In this document: in pieces, positions 6,501-11,486 of the stretch | Layout: each line of letters starts with the position of its first letter | Position numbering within the stretch: the stretch's first letter is position 1 | Source of the DNA: Actinomycetes bacterium | GTDB lineage: Bacteria; Planctomycetota; Phycisphaerae; JAACET01 | NCBI GenBank assembly: GCA_030631725.1 | Contig: DAOVKO010000040.1 | Location: 1 to 11,486 of the forward strand | DNA: 11,486 bases | Reading direction: 5' to 3' | Translations under genes and position numbers: made by a program | Notes under the pieces: generated by a model | Seen by the model: only the letters and a program-made list of their open reading frames with translations | What the model was told of the DNA's origin: nothing | Databases searched by the model: none

Positions 6501-7838
6501 CTACTTACTTGACGCGACTCGCTCTTTCAACCCCTGGTAGCCGTAATGAGCCATCAGGTGGTCGAGCAGAACCAGGGCCATGTAATTCTCGGCTACCGGC
6601 CAAATACGCCCCACAATGGTCGGGTCCCGCCGAGTGATGGCCGCCAAATCCTTGTTTTCCAACGTGTACTTGTCGATGGTCTTCTGTGGCTTGTCGATGG
6701 TCGGCGTGGGCTTTACGGTCAGCCTTACGACAATGGGCTGTCCGGTAGTGAGTCCGCCGGTAATGCCGCCGGCGTTGTTGGACTCGAAGACTACCTTGCC
6801 GTTCTCGGCGTGCATGGCATCGTTGGATTGGATGCCGGTCATATCTTTGACGGCGAATCCAGCACCGACTTCCACGCCCTTGACAGCACCGATGCCCAAC
6901 ATGCGGCCCAGCTCGGCGTCGAGTTTCGCGAATACCGGTTCTCCCAGCCCAGCGGGAACGCCGGTGGCTACAACTTCCACAACGCCTCCGGAAGAATCAC
7001 CCGTAGCTGTGATCTTGTTGCAGGCGTCCACCATGGCTGCGGCGGCGGCTAAGTCGGGACAGTTGACTACGTGATGCACACCGTATTTTTCCCTTATTGA
7101 GGCTGCGTCGATCTTCGGAGCCTTAGCCCGGATGGCGTCAATTTCCTTCTCTACCTCAGCCAATACCGTGGTCTTTTCCAAAAAGCGCATCTGGCCAGTG
7201 ATCCGCCCCTTTACATAGATCTCCTGGTAGAAGGGATCACAGTCACGCCGCATACGTTTGTAGGCCTCGGTGTATTTTAAGGCATCGCCATGACAGAGAT
7301 CATCGCAACGAACACCGGCCATTTCTTTGATGTAGGAAAATACCTCGATGCCGCAGAACTTGAGAATCTTTTTGGCTACGGAGCCGGCGGCAACTATCGT
7401 GCAGGTATAACGGCCGCTGAAAATCCCAGCCCCAATAGCATCATCATCCGGGCCGTACTTCTGAAACGACGCGTAAGACGCGTGCCCCGGACGTGGCGTA
7501 CGGTTGGTGTCCTGGTACTGCTTGATATGAATGAAGTGGCGATCCAAGTTCGGAATCAAAATCGAAACCGGAGTTCCATTGGTATGATTCTTGTTGCCCG
7601 CCCCTGCGATAGTGTCAGCCGCGTTCAGGCCGGTGTAGATGATCGGCAGATCCGGCTCTTTTCTCGGCGAAGAAAGTTCATCGGCGCCGGGTTTTCTCAG
7701 CAGCAGGTCGCTGTAAATCTCCTGTTCGGTCAACAACATACCCGGAGGCACACCTTGCAGAATAGCCGTCAGCCCGTCCTGGTAGGATCCGCCGGCGACC
7801 GTGACCTGGAAACACCTTCCCAAATGGCAACCTATCAT
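6501..7838 (-). CDS. aroC: Divergent chorismate synthase
   Basis: Chorismate synthase eliminates phosphate from EPSP to give chorismate, using reduced FMN. The start is ATG 7838 with AAGGAG nine bases upstream. At 445 aa it is longer than the usual 360-390. Clear family blocks are VPPGMLLTE (30-38), RPGHASYASFQKYG (116-129, keeping catalytic His119), VAAGSVAKKIL, GVPAGLGEPVFAKLDA (293-308), GAVKGVEVGAGF, NNAGGITGGLTTGQPI (354-369), KPTPTIDKPQ and RRDPTIVGR (403-411, Asp405). Two features are odd. The N-terminal GESHG motif is GGSYQ here (16-20), so its His is Tyr19. The RSSARET flavin motif reads IFSGRYT (139-145). About 75 charged residues (roughly 183-257) are inserted relative to the E. 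coli protein. The reading frame is intact, so decay seems unlikely. Adjacency to aroA supports a shikimate role, but catalysis is unproven. Confidence 0.87.
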   Translation of the reverse strand: MIGCHLGRCFQVTVAGGSYQDGLTAILQGVPPGMLLTEQEIYSDLLLRKPGADELSSPRKEPDLPIIYTGLNAADTIAGAGNKNHTNGTPVSILIPNLDRHFIHIKQYQDTNRTPRPGHASYASFQKYGPDDDAIGAGIFSGRYTCTIVAAGSVAKKILKFCGIEVFSYIKEMAGVRCDDLCHGDALKYTEAYKRMRRDCDPFYQEIYVKGRITGQMRFLEKTTVLAEVEKEIDAIRAKAPKIDAASIREKYGVHHVVNCPDLAAAAAMVDACNKITATGDSSGGVVEVVATGVPAGLGEPVFAKLDAELGRMLGIGAVKGVEVGAGFAVKDMTGIQSNDAMHAENGKVVFESNNAGGITGGLTTGQPIVVRLTVKPTPTIDKPQKTIDKYTLENKDLAAITRRDPTIVGRIWPVAENYMALVLLDHLMAHYGYQGLKERVASSK

Positions 7839-7916
7839 TTTTGGGCACTCCTTATATCCGGAGAATCTTTGGGCGCTTCTGGCGTTTCACATAGTGATGC
7901 TTCGCAAACTGTTGGT

Positions 7917-7946
7917 ATTCTAAACTGCTCTTCTCTGCCAAGTCAA
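7917..7946 (-). promoter_or_regulatory. Putative sigma70-type promoter for aroC
   Basis: On the minus strand TTGACT (7946-7941), an 18-bp spacer and TAGAAT (7922-7917) each match the consensus at five of six positions. Transcription would start near 7910, giving a leader of about 70 nt before ATG 7838. It lies between the pilZ terminator and aroC, which is where an independent promoter is needed. Confidence 0.6.
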
Positions 7947-8006
7947 GCCTGGATAGGTCCAGACGTGCATTAAGGTTCTGTGGAAATCATGGTCTAAGCA
8001 AAGAAA

Positions 8007-8027
8007 CCCCCAGGATAAACCTGGGGG
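8007..8027 (-). terminator. Intrinsic terminator after pilZ
   Basis: Perfect 8-bp stem CCCCCAGG (8007-8014) / CCTGGGGG (8020-8027) with a 5-nt loop. On the minus strand it is followed immediately by TTTCTTTGC, a T-rich tail, and it lies 53 bp after the pilZ stop. It would close the mfd-to-pilZ gene set and insulate the aroC promoter. Confidence 0.7.
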
Positions 8028-8080
8028 CTAAATAAAGAACTCGTGAATTTTGGGCAATTATTCTCTTGTGTAATCTGTGG

Positions 8081-8437
8081 CTAAATCGAGCTTACCGCAG
8101 ACAGCAGCGGAACGGGAATCGGCGACTTGAACTCCAGCCCCATTTCTACTTGCCCGCTCTGGGATTCTGCAAAAGGACGCATCCAGGCTACCTTCGCCGG
8201 ACTGTCCACCGAGCAGAAGCTCTCTGTCTGTTCGAAGGTGTCCGGCAGTACCATACGCACCCGGATATTATCCCCCACGCTCATCAGCGAAGCGTCTTCC
8301 AGGAGCAGATGTGCCCCCCCATAAGAAAGATTATCGGTCTGTGCCCGCACCACCAATTGCTGCTCATCTCGTATCACCCAGATCGGTGCGCTAAGCGGTT
8401 CCCGCGGAAATCGCCGTTTCTCAGGTGCAAATCCCAT
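8081..8437 (-). CDS. PilZ-domain protein, putative c-di-GMP receptor
   Basis: Single-domain PilZ protein of 118 aa, expected to bind cyclic di-GMP in the cytosol and pass the signal to motility, adhesion or polysaccharide output. The start is ATG 8437 with AGGAG seven bases upstream. Both binding motifs are present: the N-terminal Arg-rich motif KRRFPR (7-12) and DNLSYGGAHL (35-44), matching (D/N)xSxxG. The remainder alternates hydrophobic and polar residues as expected for a beta barrel. There is no signal peptide, membrane segment or output domain, so a partner protein is needed. It is the last gene of the minus-strand set, 166 bp after ppiC and just before an intrinsic terminator. The gap contains two short hairpins (8473-8488 and around 8499-8514) whose role is unclear. 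Confidence 0.85.
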   Translation of the reverse strand: MGFAPEKRRFPREPLSAPIWVIRDEQQLVVRAQTDNLSYGGAHLLLEDASLMSVGDNIRVRMVLPDTFEQTESFCSVDSPAKVAWMRPFAESQSGQVEMGLEFKSPIPVPLLSAVSSI

Positions 8438-8603
8438 GCCCAGACTCCTGCTGTCGTGCTCACTTACCGCATCGGGCGCACAGGCCCGCTAAGGTGCTCC
8501 GATCTGAGCATCGGTTACATTTGAGAGCTTACTGAGTTATCTGCTTTCTATTTACCCAGAATTAATTGCCCCCCTCTTCTGCTCTCCCCCACGCTTTCGC
8601 CCC

Positions 8604-9776
8604 CTAATCCCCCCGCTCGAAGCGCTGCTGGGCCAAATCCAGCGTCAGCCTCATTGCCACGGGAGATGCTGTAACCACCGCCTCCCGACGCAGCTCCGTC
8701 AGTCGCTCGGATTCCAGCCGCTTGTATTGCTTGCTCCACAGCGCCTGCTGGATCTCTTCCTGAACCTTTTCCAGCGGCGTCTTACTGGCCGGAATAATCT
8801 TAGCTATACCGATGATGCAGTATCCCAGGGCGTTTTCCAGAACTCCCGAGTATTCTCCTTCTTTGAGTCTCTCGATCGCCTCCCGTTCCTTCGCCTCTAT
8901 CAGGCTCGCCGGATTCACCTCGCCCCAATTCCCCCCCTGCTCTTTGCGAACGTCCGAGTACTTCCGGGCCACCTCCCCAAATTCAACTCCCTCAGACAGC
9001 TTAGTCCAAGCCTCCTGGGCGATTTGCCGAGCCCGCTCTTCCGCTTCAACAAGCCCTTCGCCGCTCTGGGAGTGCTTGGCCGTTTTGATCTGAATCTTCA
9101 GCAACTCAACTCTCATCGGGCTGTTGTATTGCTCGTGATGCTGCTTGTAGTAATCCATTATATCCTGCCGGGTGATGTTGATCCGGCTGGCGAACTGGCT
9201 TCTCAGATACGTCTGTATCACCAGCTTACGCCTGTAATCTTTCAGCTTATCTTCCAGAGTCGTCCCTTCTGCTCGCAGCTTTTTTCCAAGCCGCGTCGGA
9301 GAATTGTTGCAGTCTCGCAGTAACTTCTGCCTGTAAGCCTCCGTCTGCCCTTGCACCAGGCGCGTGCCCTCCTCGCCCAACCCCTCTTCCGCCTCGTTCA
9401 GCAGCAGGATGTCCGCCTCCCGACCCCGCAGATATTGCATAATCAGTTGCGAGGCCTGTCTCCTGAACTGTTGGCCTTGGGAGATTTTACCCAATTCTTC
9501 CAGCGGCTCAGCCAGGGCACTCAAAACGTCCGAGGTCGTAATCACCTCCTGTTCCATTTGTATCAGCACCGCCGCTACCGGCTGCCCTTCCATCACCAAA
9601 GGCCCCGCCTCTTGCTCATTGTTATTAATCACCTGCATCTTGACCGTTTCCCCCGGATCGGCTGCTTCCTCTTTCGCTTTGCTCCAACACCCCCCGCACC
9701 AGCCGACCAACATCCCCCCACACACACCCATAGCTAGGTATCTTGCCCAGTTGCAATTGATCCCGTGTCCAAACAT
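8604..9776 (-). CDS. PpiC/SurA-type peptidyl-prolyl isomerase lipoprotein
   Basis: Exported parvulin-type foldase/chaperone, expected to act on envelope proteins from a lipid anchor. I chose ATG 9776 because identity with the upstream deacetylase leader begins there; an in-frame GTG at 9788 adds four residues (M-R-K-R). In the 390-aa form the signal region runs MFGHGINCNWARYLA, then a hydrophobic core, ending in CGGC with Cys30 as probable lipid site; the lipobox is imperfect at -3. A SurA-N-like helical region covers about 65-220, including EVITTSDVL. The parvulin domain follows at about 221-330, with GVEFGEVARKYSDV, EQGGNWGEV and LGYCIIGI typical of the fold. A charged helix ends the protein. 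It lies 44 bp (to ATG 9776) after the deacetylase stop. PpiC/SurA genes next to mfd are, to my knowledge, common in several phyla. Confidence 0.87.
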   Translation of the reverse strand: MFGHGINCNWARYLAMGVCGGMLVGWCGGCWSKAKEEAADPGETVKMQVINNNEQEAGPLVMEGQPVAAVLIQMEQEVITTSDVLSALAEPLEELGKISQGQQFRRQASQLIMQYLRGREADILLLNEAEEGLGEEGTRLVQGQTEAYRQKLLRDCNNSPTRLGKKLRAEGTTLEDKLKDYRRKLVIQTYLRSQFASRINITRQDIMDYYKQHHEQYNSPMRVELLKIQIKTAKHSQSGEGLVEAEERARQIAQEAWTKLSEGVEFGEVARKYSDVRKEQGGNWGEVNPASLIEAKEREAIERLKEGEYSGVLENALGYCIIGIAKIIPASKTPLEKVQEEIQQALWSKQYKRLESERLTELRREAVVTASPVAMRLTLDLAQQRFERGD

Positions 9777-9781
9777 TCTTT
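9733..9781 (-). repeat. Duplicated leader segment, copy A (start of ppiC)
   Basis: These 49 bp match 10911-10959 at 46 positions on the same strand. They cover the start codon ATG 9776 and the first 15 codons (MFGHGINCNWARYLA). Similarity continues at roughly two thirds identity through the hydrophobic core to the putative lipidated Cys, then ends. All three differences in the aligned core change an amino acid (H/R, G/R, C/R). Confidence 0.9.
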
Positions 9782-9820
9782 TTCTCACTATTTGGAGGTT
9801 CCTATTTGAATTTAAATTGG

Positions 9821-10954
9821 TTATTTCGTGTAGAACTTTTCTTTGGCAGTGGGCGAACGACGCTGGTAGGCTCGGCCGGCGCCGGCTAATCCGTATTTAT
9901 CAATTGTTCGGGCAATACTGTCGTATTGAGTCTTCCAGGCTTGGGGTCCGTAGCCGCCACCCAGGGTTATAACTACAGGAATTCCACGCGACACGCAGGC
10001 ATCTATCACCAAGGCATCGCGACGGGCGATCCCCGATGGGGTCATTGCCAGGCTAGCCAAGGGGTCGCTTTCCAGCGTATCGCAGCCGGCCTGCAGGAAC
10101 ACGATCTGGGGCTTGGCCTGTTCGAGCACAGCCGGCAGCACTTCTTGGAGCAAGCTCAAATATACCTCGTCTGTAGTCCCTGCGGCCAGTTCAATATCCC
10201 AGTCGCTGGTCTCTTTGGGTATGGGATATATATCACGTTGGTGCATGGAGAAAGTGAATACATTGTCGTCAGAGGCAAAGATTACAGCTGTGCCGTTGCC
10301 CTGATGTACGTCCAGATCCACCACGCAAGCCCGCTGAATCAGCCCGTCTTTTTGCAGGGCTCGGATGGCAATGGCTAGATCGTTGTATACACAAAAACCT
10401 TCCCCGGCGTCAGGCTTAGCATGGTGATAGCCGCCACCGATATTGATAGCTATGCCATATTCCAGTGCCTCTCGCCCAGCCATAATGGTGCCCCCGCTTG
10501 CCCAGCGAAAACTGCTCAGGAAGCCGGCATCGACCATCTTGGTCGGGACCTTTGCGACAATTTCCATTTCCAGGTATTGGGCCACACGTTGTGGATCTTT
10601 CAGCGAGCGGCAAAACTCATCCGTATGAACCAGCAGAATTTGTTCCTTACTCAGTGGCTCAGGCACAAACACGTCATCGGGACGAAGGTAACCGTCCGTC
10701 TGCAGTTGCAGATAAATCTTGGCGTACTTGTGAATGTCAAAGGGGTGGAGTTTTTCCAGCCCCGCCATATTGATCTCGTAGTTTGTCGAATAGACGATAG
10801 CCACTTTTTCCAAGGCTCGGCCCATCCGCGGCTCCTTTGTACTCCGGAAAGATGCAGGGCGAATGCAACTCCCGGCCCAGACCACTAGCATCCCCACAGA
10901 CAGACACGCTGCTAGGTATCTTGCCCAGTTGCGATTGATCCTGCGTCCAAACAT
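9821..10954 (-). CDS. HDAC11-like (class IV) deacetylase with lipoprotein-type leader
   Basis: Zinc-dependent acyl-lysine or acyl-amine hydrolase of the histone deacetylase superfamily, closest in pattern to class IV HDAC11. From ATG 10954 (378 aa), a leader MFGRRINRNWARYLA plus hydrophobic core ends in lipobox AGSC (Cys30). The catalytic part starts at about residue 44. HDAC11-like blocks are MAGLEKLHPFD (63-73), GGTIMAG (154-160), INIGGGYHHA (171-180, catalytic His pair), GFCVYNDLAIAI, DLDVHQGNGT (213-222, zinc Asp and His), QAGCDTLESD (zinc Asp292) and LGGGYGP (catalytic Tyr335). All catalytic residues are present. Starts are ambiguous. The frame opens at ATG 11002, and an ideal AAAGGAG lies six bases before internal ATG 10825, which begins the catalytic domain (334 aa). 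Exported, cytosolic or dual forms are all possible. The mature substrate is unknown. Confidence 0.88.
   Translation of the reverse strand: MFGRRINRNWARYLAACLSVGMLVVWAGSCIRPASFRSTKEPRMGRALEKVAIVYSTNYEINMAGLEKLHPFDIHKYAKIYLQLQTDGYLRPDDVFVPEPLSKEQILLVHTDEFCRSLKDPQRVAQYLEMEIVAKVPTKMVDAGFLSSFRWASGGTIMAGREALEYGIAINIGGGYHHAKPDAGEGFCVYNDLAIAIRALQKDGLIQRACVVDLDVHQGNGTAVIFASDDNVFTFSMHQRDIYPIPKETSDWDIELAAGTTDEVYLSLLQEVLPAVLEQAKPQIVFLQAGCDTLESDPLASLAMTPSGIARRDALVIDACVSRGIPVVITLGGGYGPQAWKTQYDSIARTIDKYGLAGAGRAYQRRSPTAKEKFYTK
10832..10838 (-). promoter_or_regulatory. Internal Shine-Dalgarno deciding a possible second deacetylase start
   Basis: AAAGGAG on the minus strand, six bases before ATG 10825, is one of the strongest ribosome binding sites in the window. 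By contrast, ATG 10954 is preceded only by a purine run (AAAGAGAAAG), and ATG 11002 by a GGGG placed too far upstream. Initiation here would give a leaderless 334-residue HDAC domain beginning MGRALEKVAIVYS, about the size of HDAC11. Confidence 0.6.
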
Positions 10955-10959
10955 TCTTT
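10911..10959 (-). repeat. Duplicated leader segment, copy B (start of deacetylase gene)
   Basis: Direct-repeat partner of 9733-9781, offset 1178 bp, with 46 of 49 identical bases. It encodes MFGRRINRNWARYLA, the n-region of the deacetylase leader. The following 48 bases up to the Cys codon match copy A at about two thirds of positions. The downstream proteins are unrelated. Confidence 0.9.
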
Positions 10960-11018
10960 CTCTTTGTTTAGCGTAGTCTTGCCTGCAGGGGCGAATAGTC
11001 ATTTCTATGCGATATCCC

Positions 11019-11486
11019 CTATTTTTTCAACAGCTTTCTCAAGACCGCCAAGAGCGTATCCGCTGCGAAATAGCTCTTCCCCAGCCGCATATACACCGTC
11101 TGGGCGTCCACTATCCGCACCGTGCCCGGGGCATCTTTGAATAACGGCTCAACCACGTTCATCTCTCGCACCGTAAAGACCAGATCAAAGTTATCCCTGA
11201 TTATCGAGTTTATCTTCCATCGGGCAGCCAGTATTCGAAGCTCAGCCAAATCCACCGCTGCTCGAGTTCCCCTACTCAAAGGGCCGAACATGTCTTTCAT
11301 ATCCTCTTCCAACTGCTCCAGGTCCTCGATCGTTTGAGCCCCCACCAAACGCCGATACAGTTCCACTCGCTGACGATCGCTGGCCACGTAGCTCTTATCA
11401 ATCAGTCCCGCTATGCCCAGCTCCAGATGAACGTAGGGCTCTTCCGGAGCCTCCTCACCTTTCAGCTTCTCCACCGCGGCCTTTAG
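11019..11486 (-). CDS. mfd: Transcription-repair coupling factor Mfd, C-terminal end
   Basis: Mfd removes RNA polymerase stalled at DNA lesions and recruits UvrA. Only the last 155 codons are in the window; the frame stays open through the right edge (L-K-A-A-V-E-K-L-K). The fragment corresponds to the C-terminal TRCF domain (D7), shown by VHLELGIAGLIDKSYVASDR and then QRVELYRRLVGAQTIEDLE, DMFGPLSRGTRAAVDLAELR and a basic terminal helix ending LLKK. The order E-L-x-Y-R-R and the acidic EDMKDMFG segment match the family. It is the first gene of the minus-strand set seen here; the deacetylase frame opens 16 bp after its TAG stop. The helicase core is outside the window, so integrity cannot be judged. 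Confidence 0.88.
   Translation of the reverse strand, partial: LKAAVEKLKGEEAPEEPYVHLELGIAGLIDKSYVASDRQRVELYRRLVGAQTIEDLEQLEEDMKDMFGPLSRGTRAAVDLAELRILAARWKINSIIRDNFDLVFTVREMNVVEPLFKDAPGTVRIVDAQTVYMRLGKSYFAADTLLAVLRKLLKK

Noticed and set aside
6546..7074. Plus-strand open frames of 150-170 codons opposite aroC
   Set aside because: They are antisense shadows of a strongly supported gene, with no recognisable domain or ribosome binding site.
6501..7838. aroC as a frameshifted pseudogene, to explain the missing GESHG motif
   Set aside because: The block aligns to normal AroC without gaps on both sides of the changed residues, the frame is open for 445 codons, and other catalytic residues are intact.
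8465..8520. GEMM-like fragments (GCGCACAGG, ATCGGTTAC) near pilZ
   Set aside because: They lie on the strand pointing away from pilZ, have no downstream gene in sense, and lack the conserved core and tetraloop.
8727..9323. 198-codon plus-strand frame opposite ppiC
   Set aside because: Its Leu/Arg-rich composition reflects the complementary strand of ppiC; no motif or start signal supports it.
10860..11002. Tat signal suggested by the RR pair in the deacetylase leader
   Set aside because: The residues after RR (I-N-R-N) do not fit the twin-arginine consensus, and the segment ends in a lipobox-like AGSC, which fits a Sec lipoprotein signal better.

Overview
The window most likely comes from a planctomycete, probably of the Phycisphaerae type. 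This is an inference from gene content: an exosortase beside an outer-membrane polysaccharide export lipoprotein, divergent RNase H- and chorismate-synthase-like proteins, an HDAC11-like deacetylase, frequent GTG starts, and moderately high G+C. No 16S rRNA, tRNA, CRISPR array or transposase is visible, so the assignment is a best guess.

Layout. Positions 1-1970 (minus strand) hold an exopolysaccharide export pair: a Wza/OPX-type lipoprotein gene followed by an exosortase gene cut by the window edge. A 620-bp gene-free stretch (1971-2590) precedes it; its last 150 nt contain a dense series of short perfect hairpins that could be a structured leader. Next is a solitary rplU (L21) on the minus strand, without rpmA or obg behind it, divergent from an unusual RNase HII/HIII-like gene on the plus strand. 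That gene meets thi4 (minus) tail to tail across a probable bidirectional terminator. thi4 and aroA are divergent. aroA (plus) and aroC (minus) converge with a single base between their stop codons. aroC has a good sigma70-like promoter.

The right third is one minus-strand gene set: the 3' end of mfd, then an HDAC11-like deacetylase, a parvulin-type (PpiC/SurA) lipoprotein and a PilZ-domain protein, closed by an intrinsic terminator at 8007-8027. The deacetylase and parvulin genes encode unrelated mature proteins but begin with nearly identical DNA (46 of 49 bases). This DNA encodes the start of an Arg-rich, lipoprotein-type signal peptide. The deacetylase ORF also has an excellent internal Shine-Dalgarno and ATG exactly where the catalytic domain begins. 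It may therefore be made as an exported lipoprotein, a cytosolic enzyme, or both. A plausible history is that the deacetylase gene was inserted between mfd and ppiC with duplication of the ppiC 5' end.

Other points of interest are a Thi4 that keeps the sulfur-donor Cys of the eukaryotic suicide enzymes, an AroC without the GESHG motif and with a roughly 75-residue insertion, and an RNase H-like protein with GYG in place of GRG/GKG and a DEDE-type set of acidic residues. Biosynthesis (shikimate, thiamine), translation, DNA repair and envelope functions are simply neighbours here. Only the OPX-exosortase pair and the mfd-to-pilZ set look like functional or transcriptional units.
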